DNA of 64,000 nt from Tolypeutes matacus (lineage: Eukaryota > Chordata > Mammalia > Cingulata > Chlamyphoridae): assembly GCA_026826555.1 (NCBI GenBank), contig JAKSZT010053836.1, positions 6,241,084 through 6,305,083 on the forward strand, read 5' to 3'. Shown one piece after another: positions 32,431 to 44,529 of the stretch (its first letter is position 1; every line of letters starts with the position of its first letter). Both the position numbers and the translations under genes were made by a program. A model generated the notes under the pieces. The model was given only the letters and a program-made list of their open reading frames with translations, ran no database searches and was not told where the DNA came from.

Positions 32431-34849
32431 TGATGTACATCCCTGGGCTGCGTGCTAAGGGGTGAGGGCTGATTAACAGCTGAGGCCTGCTCAGTGAGCT
32501 GCCCTCCTGAACCCTGAGCCTGAACCTTTCTCGAGGTCACCAGTGTGAGTATACAGGCCAAAGAAATGACCTTTTCCCTAAAGACAAGCCTTCCACGCTG
32601 AACCCCTAGCTTCACCCCATTCCAAGTGAGAGATGCTTCTCTGGAAGTAAAATTAAGGACCAGAAGGTTCCTGGGGTTCCCGTTCTGTTCCTCTCCTCTC
32701 TGATGACTCCTCTTTTTGGCACACAAGCCTTCTCTCCCACCCCCTTTCCAAAACAACTCTTAAAAAAGATTGGGATAATATCGGTCATTTTTACCCGAGT
32801 GTGAATTTTAAAATCAAAGGGTTACATCTCCTATTTAACCAAAGGTTTCCTTCAGGATAAGAGAATTCCCTGCAGGTGGAGAAACAGGTTCGCCACCTGT
32901 CTTTCCCTGGCATCCTAGAAGCCATGCCCACAGGATGCCACTAATTCCAATGGGGCAGACTATCCCTGCTCTGTAGAGAGAAATCCTTCATCTTTCTGCT
33001 TTGAATGGAAAAGCTACTCCGGTGCCTCTAAAATAATAACCTTTCCCTTCACATCCAACAGGTGGTTTTAGCAAAAGCAGGTTTTTGTACCAGAGTGTCC
33101 CTCTGACTCAAGGGGAAAAACCACAGCCATTTTGGGGGTCTGTCTAGTCTCAAAGGAAAATAACTTACTAATTAGGGTAAAAGTCTTTACAAAAATATGT
33201 TTTCGATTCTACTGATAGTCAGTTACAAGCGATAACACTGTTAAATGTAGTGCCTAATAAATCTGGAAAAACTACCCAGTAAATGTAAGTAATAACAATG
33301 ATTAACAATAAATTAAATGCAGAGAACTAGGAATGTACCACATTATTTTTAACTAGTTTGGGCCATCAGGTTCTGATTATTCAGTTTGTCCTGTACACCT
33401 GGAGTTTATTAGAGTATAATACAAACTAAACGGTCCCTCAGAGAGGCCATTGAAAGGACTTAGTATAAAACAATATACAAGTTTAATAGTGGTAACTGAC
33501 CTTTCTTTCTTTTACAAAAACATATCTTTGTAACTTGAGCCCCGAGGAAATGTAATGCTTTTTACCTAATCCTGATTGTTAATTTTCCTTTTATTTAATT
33601 TAAAAGGTTTCATTTGTTTCATGAGATAGGAAGATACAATTTATACTCAATAATTCTTCCTGCTCTGGAAAGAGATCCAAAATGGCTAAATATTTCTTTC
33701 CTCCTGCCATGTCTATTATAAGAACAAGGAAAAACAGACGCACTGTGCACTTACTATTAATGGCAGCTGGTTAAAACCCACATTTTAAAATAGCCAAATG
33801 AAATGGGTACATGTGTTTATAATCAAGGTATATTTGACTAATTTTCTTAAACTTTTAAATATTACTCATTCGCAAATGCCAGAAAATTGGGCTCTTTCTC
33901 CTTTGAGGACAGGAAGGCAATGCCAGGCTCTCCGCCGGAGGGGACTTTTCTATAATTTCCCGGAATGCTTCTCTTTCAGATCCTATCTGATGGGACTACC
34001 GGATTTCAGTGACAGGGTCCTCCCCTTTTAGAAAAGCTCTTTAAGTAGATGTCTTTCTCATCTTGACTTTTTTTTCTTATTAAGCTCGCAATGTTTTCTA
34101 GAAGAAAGATGTTTTCAGTGTCCCTCTGCCTGGGGTTTCTCTCTTCCTCCACCCCACACTCTAGTTCTCAAACTCGAGGCATTTTCAACAAAGGAAATCT
34201 TAACCAGAGTCAACTCCTGTAAACGCCTGAAACCTGAGGTGCCCCCAACTAACTTGAGGTCTGGCAAATAGTCCATAAAACCCTGCCTTAAAATAATTAA
34301 ATGAAATGGTCACCAGGGAGGGCAAGAATGGCATTGCCCAGGGGCGTCAACAGAGCATGAGGCTCTATTTTCTTTACCTGCTAATCAATATGGTTGCCCT
34401 TGGGACTCCCATAACCCTTTGGTAGAGCCCCAAACCCAGCCTTCATTTTATAATCAAAACCACGTTTGTTCAGAAGCTGGTCTTTATCTCAAAAAGATGG
34501 AGCAAGTTCAACTTACATTGAGAAGAGGAATTCTGCTCCAAGGGGAGGGTGGCTTGACTTCCCAAATCAGAAGGCCTGAGGCAAAGCAAAGGTGGATTGA
34601 TTTCTTTATCTGTGCTCTGGAGAAATTGTACTCCATGGGCAAAGAGGAGGTTTGAGTTCCTGAAGGAGCAGCGTGTGACTCAACCTGGCTCTCCCCTTGG
34701 CTGGGTGGCAGTGGAGAGGGGAGGAAGGAAAGGGAAGGATGCTGCTGGAGTCTCCCCTGGGACGACGGAATTCGGTATCCCAGGATGGAACTGAGACGGT
34801 CTCTACCCTCTCCTAAACTGCTTAATCAGTGGGAATGCCAGCGCTCTCG
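32431..34849. other. Repeat-poor stretch with AT-rich middle
   Basis: No named repeat over 2.4 kb. The AT-rich interval 33160-33560, with several TAATTA/AATTA motifs and no low complexity, is a candidate conserved non-coding element. 34850-34935 has a weak reverse MIR-like look ('ttgggtgccaggtcctgatg'). Confidence 0.35.
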
Positions 34850-34935
34850 GGGATTCTTGGGTGCCAGGTCCTGATGTGCATTCACACTTCTAACCTTCAG
34901 AGCACTCCCTGGCGTAGGCATTATTAGCCGCTCTA

Positions 34936-35774
34936 CTTGACCTCCTGGTGGTTCCTTCTGAGCTGCCCCACCCTGTTTTGGAGCCAGTAAGAGGACAGGC
35001 AGTTGTGGTTGTCCATGAAAATGCTCCGCTTAGATCTCCTGCTGTGGGGAGCGTGACTGACTGGTGCCCCCAGCTGCCATCCCTCTGGATTCTCCACCGA
35101 GTTTCTGCAGAAGCCGCACTTTCTATGGCTGCTTCCAGCCAATGACTGGGCATTCTGCAGGAACCACCAGAGGCCCACATCTAGGAGAGAGCCGAGACTT
35201 TTCCAACAGGCAACTTTGGTTTGAGGAGTCCTTCTCAGCCTGGCCAAACTTGTCATGGCTCTGAGCACCTATCTGAACCTCTTCCTACCCACTCCTCCTG
35301 CCTTCCTTCTCTCTTTTGCAGCCTAAGTCTCTTCCTGCTTTCTCCAGCCTCCTTCTGTTCTCCTTCACGGGCATTTCCCCAATAAATAACTAGCATGTCA
35401 AATCCTGTCTTAGAGCTTGCTTCTTGGAAGATCTGAAATAACACAGCAGACAATATAACAATAAGCATCTGTATGGGTAACATGGTGTCCTGGACTTGAT
35501 TTTTTGATTCTTCTAGTCCAACAGCAGCCTTCCCAGGCACTCTGAGAACCCGAAGAAGTGGTGACTACCTTTCTAAGTTGGATATCTCTGTAGGGGGGTC
35601 ACCCTGGCATTACCTCTTCTCCATCTGGGGCCCAACTGCCTCCCCTCTTGCTTGCTTTGAAGGAGCTCCTAGCCTGTATTTCTCTAGCTTTGGTCCTCCA
35701 AAATCTGACTGGAATCTCTACCTCCCTGGTCAGATTTGGAGAAAGCCATAGTTCTGAGGATGGATCAAGAACCA
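34936..35774. other. Unassigned DNA, possible old repeat
   Basis: 35370-35440 ('ccccaataaataactagcat', 'cttagagcttgcttcttgga') resembles the text near 16260-16330, perhaps one old element family. Overlapping frames on both strands have no known domain. Confidence 0.3.
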
Positions 35775-35990
35775 CTCTGAGCATGTTTGAACCTCAGCTC
35801 TGTGACTTAACTGGTCTGTGATCTCAGCAAGTTACTTAACCTCTCTGAATTTATCTGTAAAAAAATAAAAATAAAAGGATACTAGTAGTATCTGATTTTC
35901 AGAGTTCTTGCAAGGATTAAATGAGTTATTTAGTGCAAAGCACTTACAGCCTAACACACATAAGAGCTCAATAAATGTTAGCTGTTTCTT
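35775..35990 (+). repeat. MIR SINE
   Basis: Sense MIR: 'aacctcagctctgtgactta', 'agcaagttacttaacctctc', 'tgcaaggattaaatgagtta', 'acataagagctcaataaatg'. A small A-rich expansion lies inside. Confidence 0.85.
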
Positions 35991-37249
35991 AGAACTCTTA
36001 TATTATTATTTAACCAGCATCCTTAGGGATCAAAGATAGGGGCCCAGATCACTATTTCCTCTAGTTGTATAGGTTGATTTTCTCCTTAAGAAAAATCAGA
36101 TGAGTTATTTACTAAATAGAAGGACAACAAAGATCTCCAAATTTAGGATCAAAATTTCTTCCCTGGGATTTGGGGGCTTAGGGAGTGAACTTCTCCATTG
36201 AAGTCCTGGAGTTTCAGTTTTCTTTATTGAAAGTTTGAATATAACCTTTATTTTTTGTTGCTATACAACTACCCTCAAATAGAGACTCCAGAGAAGAGAA
36301 GGGACTTCATATTTAATAGCTTGCTTCTGGAAAGGACTAGAAATAGCTTTGTGGCCCTCCAAAGAAAACTAAAATGGCTGTCCCAGTCCCTCCTGTTGAA
36401 GATGAAAACCTGGTTCTTTACAAAGAAGAATGTTTATTAAAGAGAGAAAGTTTTACTCACAAGATTTTTGGAGAATTGCATTCATTCCTTTAGAAATTTG
36501 CGAAGCTTCTCGGGTAAGGAGCGTGTACTTGCCGGTAAGACAAAGAACTTTCTTTGGATTTGGCTGTTTCCCATATTTTCTCAGACATAGTGTGGTTTCA
36601 TGTTGTAACCATTATTTCATGTATCTTGCAGCCAATAAAATAATCACAGAGAGATGATTTGGTCTCAGTCCTTAAGTCAGTGAAGCCTCTGTGGCAATCA
36701 GAGATGGAGGGAAACGCACTCCAGGTTTGATTTTGAGTGACATTGGATGAGAACCTGGTTCTGGGCTTGTCTCGGAGTTGCCCAGCTATTCTTTCATCAC
36801 GGATCCAGAGAGCCAGCCACACACTTCTCCGGCTCATCTGTGCATTCTTGATCCTGCCTCTAACATTTTATTTCTAATTCCCCTGACGGGCCTCAGTGAA
36901 AGTTCCCGGCAGAGATTGATTGCAGGGCACGACCCGAATTTGTAACTGGCCACAAAACGCTGTAAAACAAAGTTCACCGAATACCTTCCAGCTGATTTGT
37001 AAGTGATTTTCGAAAATGATCTGGATATGTTTTTCCTCTCTTTCCCCCCTTTTTCCACATAAAACTGAAAAGGACTTCCCGCCAAGCTCAGATTCTTTTA
37101 AACCTTATCTGCAAAGCACGCTACATGACAAAGTGTACTGCATGGAGCTGGTGGTGTGGCAGCACCTCTGTCTGGCTAGGAGATGTTTGTTTGCCAGGAT
37201 GTGACTATTAACTGAAAACGAGGGAGGCAGTAGGTATGGTGGCAAAGGA
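35991..37249. other. Unassigned, repeat-poor DNA
   Basis: No repeat is recognised. 36600-37080 has balanced composition and scattered CpG and could be conserved non-coding. Confidence 0.3.
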
Positions 37250-37345
37250 GGCCAAGTACCTGAGTTCTAGAAACCCTTGGAAAATTTCTTAATCTTCCTA
37301 GTGGGCATTTTCCTCATTTTTAAAATTCGGAAGAGTTAGAGTAGA
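37250..37345 (+). repeat. MIR-like fragment
   Basis: 'Cttggaaaatttcttaatct' then 'gggcattttcctcattttta' is a diverged MIR core in sense orientation. Confidence 0.45.
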
Positions 37346-37859
37346 CCAATATTCATCAGGCTATGTCTGGGGGAACCCAGGAATTCTTTCCTGAAAATGG
37401 TGTAAGAGAGGTCCTTTCCAGATCTGCAGAATAGAATTTACTTGATTTTAAGCTTTTGCCCACACATCTCTCTTAGACCTTTGAAACCTTCTATAAACGA
37501 ACAAGCATCAAAAATAGTAATGAAAAATTAAGACATGTGCTCTTGAAAAAAGAATTTGTTTTACTACAGTGTTCTGAATCCATGTAATTTAGTCGTATTT
37601 TCTGTCAGTGCAATAGTTCCTGTTCTTACCACAGAGTGGAATACATCGGGATGCATTTGCTCTAGGATTTAGGCACATCTGGGCCTGCTGGGAAGGCTGG
37701 CAGGGCAATTCCCACCCAGAATCGATTTCCATGAGGAATTGAGGAGGTGCCTGGTTAAGGGCTTATCCTAAGAAAGAGAGTGAGAGAACCATGTGCTAGG
37801 GCCCGTGGGCCAGTGCTGGGGGGTGGGAAGGAATCCTCTCACTCGGATGGACTTTCCAT

Positions 37860-38112
37860 TCTGTTCCAGGCAGCTCTGAGAAGCAAACACAGAGAGGGCC
37901 CTGGACACCAGGGCATCGGCAGCCTTGGTGATAATGGCTTAGCAGCCTCGGGACAATGGAGCATTGGTGTCGTTGGCATTACCCTTGACATCAGCAGTGT
38001 TGACATCTGGCAGTCTTTGGTGAGCTGGGACTTTGATGCTGATACCCTTAAGTCAGATACCATCCGGATTTATGATACCATCAAAGGCTGTGAGCATCGC
38101 AAGTCTCACTGA
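37860..38112 (+). other. Candidate coding remnant, unknown product
   Basis: The last 84 codons of a 110-codon plus frame look protein-like (I, V, D and G-rich) and are not in a named repeat. The minus strand is also open over 37839-38063 in another frame, so strand and frame are ambiguous. A decayed retrocopy or chance are both possible, and I do not recognise a family. Confidence 0.12.
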
Positions 38113-38465
38113 GGATGTCTGCAGGACACAGCAGCAATGTTGTCTTCAAAGGGCAGCAGCAGCAGGGCCGCCAGAGAGCTAAGTGAGATGACCCCTTGGG
38201 ATGCCGCCTGGGTGGGGAACACAGAGAAGGCGGTTACTACATCTTATAGGCAAGAGGGAGCCATTGAGAGCTTTTGAAAGAGGATCTCTTCATCAGCATT
38301 GGACTTTAGGACAATGCTGTGGCTTTGTGTAGGATGAATTGAATGGGGGAGCATGGGAGCCTGGAGGCAGCGAGTGCACTACTGTTCTCTTCAGAGACTC
38401 CTACTGGAAGCCTGAGCATGGCTGGGGTTTAGAGACGTCATAACAGAACTTGAGTGGACGCCGCG

Positions 38466-38564
38466 TCCAGCTGAAGAGATGTCTTATCTAGTCCTCAAAG
38501 GGCATCTACACCACCTCCAGCTGAAGGGCTGTCTTATCTAATCCACAGAGGGCATCTGTACACC
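38466..38564 (+). repeat. Two-unit tandem duplication, about 50 bp
   Basis: Unit 1 (38466-38515) and unit 2 (38516-38564) both start 'tccagctgaag', share 'tgtcttatcta' and 'agggcatct', and end 'acacc'. They differ at several positions. Confidence 0.85.
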
Positions 38565-38884
38565 GAGTAAGTCATGGACCTCAGGCTCTAGTGAGATAAA
38601 GCAAGAACCAATTGGACAGTTATCAAGGAACCAAGCAAACCAGTTGCTATATATTCAGGTGGAATTCCAGTGACCTAAATGCAAGCCTTTGGGGCTTCTT
38701 TAGTTAAGAAGGAATGAGAGATGGGGCAGAAATGGCCTGTAATCACTGGGCAGTACAGTGGTCTGGCCTCCTGGGAAATCACGGCTGCTGCTTTATAAGA
38801 GGTGCCAGAACCAGTATAGGAAGCAGGGCTCCAGCTCCTGTGCCAGCATTGCCTTGTACCTTGTGTCGGTGGGGTCCCACCATC

Positions 38885-39040
38885 CAGTAGAAGTTATCAG
38901 AGGTTAAACTTTGCTCAATCTGCTTTTCCTGTAGCAAACTGAGGCCCAAGTCAATGCAGCTAGTTGGTGGAAGAGTGAGGGCAAGGACACAGGGCTCCTG
39001 GTTTCCTGCCTGCCCAGGGCTTTTTCTACTAAACCATGGA
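38885..39040 (-). repeat. MIR-like fragment
   Basis: 'Tagcaaactgaggcccaagt' and 'caatgcagctagttggtgga' followed by 'agggctttttctactaaacc' fit reverse MIR. Confidence 0.5.
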
Positions 39041-39079
39041 ATTCTACTTTATGTCCATAGAACTTCATTTTCATTCTTC

Positions 39080-39232
39080 TGGCTATTAAAAAATTTCTTG
39101 TCCCCATATTATAAGTGAACCCAACTTCAGACTTCTGATCATCACAATTATGAGATAATAAATTAGGGTTGCTTTAAGCCACTACATTTTTGCAATAGAA
39201 ATACTATACAGCAATAGAAAACTAATACATTC
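39080..39232 (+). mobile_element. MLT1-type LTR 3' end
   Basis: 'Attatgagataataaattag', 'ggttgctttaagccactaca' and 'cagcaatagaaaactaatac' form the sense 3' end of a MaLR LTR. The 5' part is not recognised. Confidence 0.7.
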
Positions 39233-39582
39233 ACCACCCCAAGATCACCACTGAAATATATCTGTGTGCAATTCCTTTCAGATCTTTATTTATAACCAAA
39301 TGAATCACCATTTGAATCATATATTACCTTTTGTAATCTGCTTTCTCTCTGTCAACAATATCCACCTTTCCATTTTAGTATATACTCATCTCTTCTGAAA
39401 GCTACACCATCTTTAAATTTCCCCAATCAGTCCCATGATTTCCTTTCAGCTGCTGTCCAAGATACTGTTTAAACCAGTTTTGCAATTGTGTTTAGTTGTT
39501 ATCTGCTCAAATCTCTTTTAATTGATCTCATCTGCTTTTGTGCCACTGACTTGTTGGAGAGATCAGGCCAAGCTGATCTTGC

Positions 39583-39626
39583 AAACCCTTGTATAATTTT
39601 ATGTATTATCCCTTTCACCAAAATAT
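39583..39626 (+). repeat. 44-bp local direct duplication, copy 1
   Basis: This copy differs from 41144-41187 at 3 of 44 positions by direct comparison (begins 'aaacccttgt', ends 'accaaaatat'). The flanks do not align. Confidence 0.9.
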
Positions 39627-41143
39627 TGTTATTTCCAAAAACTTCTAGATTTGTCTGATTGTTTCCTTGTGGTAGTATTTAGCTTGTTACTCTATTCCCA
39701 GTATTTCTTGTAAAGTGGATATTATATTGATTACACATTTTGAGACAAAATACAATACAAATGATGCTATGCACTTCATGTTGCATCACATAATTTCTAG
39801 TTGATCTAATTACTAGACCATTAGCTTTTCTAAGGACTCCTTTTAGGACCAGAATACCAGGGGTTCTGTGGTGTTCAGAGGCATCAGGAGGAGGAGTGGT
39901 TCACTCTGATTCTGTGGGATCCAATTGTTATTAAGGAATCTAACTTTCTAGAAACCACTTAAATTCAAGGCAACTCATTTGCCAGCCTAATGGAGCAGAC
40001 ACAAGTCAACTCAAAGAGAGGGAAACTAACAGGAAACACAAACTTGCAGACCACATTCAGACTCATAAATTACTGGGAATGAGCTTGAAGAAAACAAGCA
40101 GCTTCAATTTAAGCAGACCTTTCCCAACTAGGTGTACCAACAGCTAACTGTTTAGACATCATTAAAATACATTGCACCCAATATGTTTGCTCACAGTCAT
40201 CTAGATGACTTGGGCAGGCCATTCATCAGCTTGTCAATTTAAATGGATTTCTATATATAAGTGACTATGATATGTAGGGAACTTTTTAGGAGAAACTCGT
40301 AATACCAGCATATCAGAAAAATGCGAATTATCCAATGCCCTGGCTGAGGGGACTACCTCTACCTGAATCAAATGAGGATTAACATTTTCCAGCCAAACTA
40401 CTATTTTAAGCTATTATTAATAATAAATAATAATAAAAGCATCATAAAGGGTTTATAGGAAGCACTTCTTTAGGTGAAGTTTCTGAAGTCAGCATTAATT
40501 CCTTGGCCCATTGTTGAGCTATTGCATTTTGCATGTGTGTGTGTATTTTCCATGCATCCAATCCAAGGGTTTCTCTCACATAATTAAAGATATTGATGAC
40601 ATCACAGAAACTGAGACAATCTTTTGGTTTATATCACTTTCAGGAGATTATATACCCTAACCTGAGCTTTCCGAAGTCTGTCCAAATCTGAGGTGTTCTC
40701 AGCAGGAATATAATATTTCAAGGGCTCATTGTAATGCATAATGAGAAACTTTTTGTGAGCGGTATACTGCAGCTCTCCATCTTCCTCAGCCCTATTACAG
40801 CCTAAAATTTAGACGGGTCCTCTTGAGAAACTTGCAGCACACAAAAAGCATACTTTTGTCAGAAACCAAAAGATAATAATGATATCTATTTTACCATTTG
40901 GGGAAAGAAACAGAAAGGAGAAACTTGGGAAATTAAAGAGATGAGCAAAATGAAGCTAACTATAAAATGCTGGATCAATGAGCCAAAAACCATCCATTTA
41001 AAAAGACATGGGAAGACTATGTATTCTTCCAGTCACTGCCTTGCTCTTAAGCACGACTTAAAGATGGGGGCGAGTGTATGAAAGGACATCACTTGCTTAA
41101 TGAGAACACCAGATGCCCACATTTAGGAAATGTTAAGAAAGCT
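39627..41143. other. Repeat-poor AT-rich stretch
   Basis: No repeat is named. 40130-40260 ('aacagctaactgtttagaca', 'attcatcagcttgtcaattt') looks like a possible conserved non-coding element. A short TAA-rich run lies at 40413-40438. Confidence 0.3.
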
Positions 41144-41187
41144 AAACCCTTGTAAAATTTTATATATTATCCCTTTTACCAAAATAT
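41144..41187 (+). repeat. 44-bp local direct duplication, copy 2
   Basis: Same orientation as 39583-39626 at 1.56 kb distance; three substitutions and no indel. Confidence 0.9.
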
Positions 41188-42509
41188 GAAAAACAGATTA
41201 GATGGGGGAAGGAAAACTTCTTCTATAAATAAATTTGAAGAAACACTGGACCAAACGGAGACACTTGTTTAAATACAATGTCCAAAGAAGAAAAATCATC
41301 AAATAAACACGAATCCCCACTTTCGACTGAGTAGCTTAAACATTTTGTGCCACTAGGCTCTAAAGCAGAATTGTCTTCCACCCTGCCCTTGGGAAAAGGC
41401 TTGCTGACCTCAGTCTTCTTTGGCAATCACATTTGTTAAGAATAATAAATAAGAGGAGCCATGCATCTGGAGCCTCCTTGAGAAGACGTGTAGACATTAT
41501 AAAGACGTTTTTTCATCAAGTGTCTGTTGAAATCTGTGGGATTATGTTTGGCCTAGATCTTTGAATTACTTGTTGCTTTGCTTAGTCTGTTTTTTCCCCT
41601 CCTTCTTTCACTGAGTCAGGGATCCTTGCTGCCCTCAAATAGCATGCCGTTTGCCATTTGCAGCTTTGTCATTGAACTATGTGAGAGAACCACCATAGTA
41701 GGCTCGAGACCTCTGTCCAAGGCCACGCTGAAAACCCAAGACTGTGGAGCATATTCCTGCTGTGCCCAGCAACAAGGAATCTAACAGCAGAAATGGTGAG
41801 AACACATTTAATTCATACCTGATTTTTTTTTTTAATTACTGCTCACTGTTCCTGGGGGGTGGGGGTAGGGGTACAAAATGACAAAACAACAACAGAGACA
41901 TGCTGTTTCCCTTGGAATCCACGGAGTTGTTCCTAAGAACCACCAGAGGATTTGAACCTGAAACATTGGGTAGGGAAGGTTGAAGCGTGGGGTGAAGGGA
42001 GAAACCTAGGTCTGAGCATCTAGTATTTTGGACTTAGTCACTTACAAGTTGCATTATCTTGGGCACCAATGAACTCTCAGAGCTTCTGTCTCCTCACGGA
42101 ATGGTGAGCCTGTCATTTTAAACCAGTCTTTGCATGGAGGGCTGCCTGGGGCCTGAGGAATCTCCCAGAAGCCCCTGCTCCACACCTTGGTTTGTTCCTC
42201 ACTGACGTCTGAGTTGATCTTATCTACACTCAAGTTGGAACTCTTGGTTTTGTGACCTCAGCCTTGGTCCTGCCTGGGCCCTTCAGAAAGATGTTTACTT
42301 AGACTCTCCTAGGTATCTGACCTTGGCCCTTGGCTTTAGCCTTCAACCCAGGTTTGGCTCCTGCCTTGATACCCAACTTCTCCAATTACATCTAGTTGGA
42401 ACTCTCCACACAGCAGGTATTAGCAACCCAGGAGTCCCCTCTATCCCTCAAAGCCTACCCCTACTCTGCTAATGGCAAATTCTAGCCTAGTAGCTAGAAA
42501 TTCTAGCCT
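41188..42509. other. Unassigned DNA
   Basis: No repeat is confidently named. 42180-42480 is C/T-biased text of possible LTR origin. A partial tandem 'aaattctagcct' pair lies at about 42477-42510. Confidence 0.3.
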
Positions 42510-42770
42510 CATAGCTTAAGGATATTAGTTATCATTTACTGGGTCCTTATCAAGTAGTTTACATGTATTACCTCATTTAATTTCATAAAGCTCCATGAGA
42601 CAGATACTAGTATCTCCATTTAAGAGGTAAGGAGACTGTTGCATAGAGACATTAACTGACCTTCCCAAGGTCACAGAGCTCTCAAGGGGCAGAGGGGCCA
42701 GGGATCAGATCAAAAGTATCCTAGACTTGATGGACTGAATGCTCTCTGTCACAACCACCTAACCCTGCTG
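42510..42770 (-). repeat. MIR SINE
   Basis: Reverse MIR: 'tttacatgtattacctcatt', 'tccatttaagaggtaaggag', 'accttcccaaggtcacagag'. Confidence 0.7.
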
Positions 42771-43010
42771 TTGTAGCACAAAAACAAGCATAGACAATAT
42801 GTAAACAAATGAGGAGGGCTGTGTTCCAATAAAACTTGATTTATCAACTCTGAAATCTGAACCTCATTCGATTTTCACACGTCACAAAATATTATCATTC
42901 TTTTGAAAAAATTTTAAACCATTTAAAAATGTATAAAACATTCTTAGCTGGCAGTTCGCACAAAAACAAGTAGTGGGCCATGGTTTCCTGACCCAGGCAA
43001 TCTTTCTAGA
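42771..43010. mobile_element. Old DNA-transposon-like element
   Basis: 'Acaatatgtaaacaaatgag', 'ggctgtgttccaataaaact', 'ttgatttatcaact' and 'gtagtgggccatggtttcct' match the layout of a common mammalian hAT-type element. The name is uncertain. Confidence 0.5.
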
Positions 43011-43039
43011 GCTTGTCCCCTTCACTGTCACAGTATGCT

Positions 43040-43275
43040 GCTTCTCAGTAATACCATTTCACCCCTTTCACAGATGAGGAGGCTGAGGTTATGCAGAGCT
43101 AGAAAGGAGGGGGTGATCCAAACCCAGGCACCCTAAGTCCAGTGCCTAGACTTTGCCTCTAAGTCATGGGAAGGGGATGAGATGAGTTGGATTTACTCTA
43201 CCTGCTTCATGGGATAAACATGAAGATCAAAGAGATCGCGTGCCTGGCACACAGCACATGCACACTCTATGTTTT
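43040..43275. repeat. MIR fragments in opposite orientations
   Basis: 43040-43165 is reverse MIR ('ctttcacagatgaggaggct', 'cagtgcctagactttgcctc'). 43185-43275 is a sense-like MIR 3' part ('cgtgcctggcacacagcaca'). Confidence 0.5.
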
Positions 43276-44254
43276 TTTAATGTCTGAAAGCTCTTAAAAA
43301 TCGTATGATATAAGGTACTGAGATTAGCCTAGCTTCAAAAAATAAATCCCCAAGTGGAAAGGGTATTTACTTTCTAATCAATTTTGCCAAGTATACAGGG
43401 GTCTGGGAGTTATGAGATGATGGGAGAGAACACAAGGGCTGGTAGGGAAAGACAGACATGCCCAGGAATGCTTAGAGGCCCAGGGTTAACTGCTACCCCA
43501 AACGGGGTGCAGTTGCTTGGAGCAGAGCCCCATTTGTGGGGCACAGGGGAGGCTGCACTGAGGTGGTGCCCTGCATGCTGGGATGTTTCCCAGTAAGGGG
43601 GAAGAGACTTCTAGGCTGAGGGAAACTCGGTGTGCAGACTCCACGTGGGTGCAGTGGAAGGGGTCTCGGCAGGCTGGTGGAAGTGAGGCTGGGGGAAAGG
43701 GAGGCCAGCTCGAGGGCAGTCTTAGACTAAAGTGCTGGACTTGACCCGCGAGGACCTGGCTCCTCCAACCAGAATATTCTGAGGGAAGCCAGGAAGTACA
43801 CAGAGCCCTAGGATAAAGATGACCCTGGAGCAGTTTTCTGGGGACATTTATTTTATTCAAAGATTTTTAGAGAAAAAAATCATTTCTAAATTAAAACAAA
43901 CAAGATATATGGAGTATAATGTGAAATTTCATATTAAAATTTTAGATACAACATGAGAGTTCAAAGAAATTGTGGCCACCGCTTTGGGCTCCACCCTCCT
44001 CCTCCATACTTTCCCTGTTGTAAGGGATGAGATGGCAAGTGACAGAGGATAGGGAGAACTGTAATTGTTAAGCACGTATAACCACACGATTGGATTAGCT
44101 TTTCTGGAATTATAATGCTGATGATGGCTAAAAGGGAAGACAGAAGAAAGATATCAGATAACCAGGGATCACTAGGGAGGAGCAGGCAGAACAGAAAAGC
44201 CTAATATGCAGGGAGTGTGCATTCCTGTTCCACAGAGAAGCAATGGAGAGAGAA
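43276..44254. other. Unassigned DNA
   Basis: No repeat is recognised. 43440-43780 is GC-richer with few CpG. A 124-codon minus frame (43486-43860) is unremarkable. Confidence 0.35.
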
Positions 44255-44460
44255 AGGAGCTTGTGCTTTGGAGTCGAAAGACCAAGATGTGAAGCCCTGA
44301 TTTTGACTAGCTGTGTGACCTTGGGCAAAGCACTGGGACTCTCTGAGTTTCACTTTTCTCATCTTCCAAATGAGGAAAACTATACCTGCCTTCCCTACTT
44401 CCAAGGGTCATTTTGGGTGGCCTAAGATGACTTTCACGAAACATCTTTGCAAAGCATTTG
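44255..44460 (+). repeat. MIR SINE
   Basis: Sense MIR: 'gctttggagtcgaaagacca', 'ctagctgtgtgaccttgggc', 'tctctgagtttcacttttct', 'catcttccaaatgaggaaaa'. Confidence 0.85.
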
Positions 44461-44529
44461 AACGTCACTGGCGGGTTTCCAGGGAACAAAAGGCCAGAGT
44501 TCTTTCTACTTGGTGACCTCTCCAAGAAA

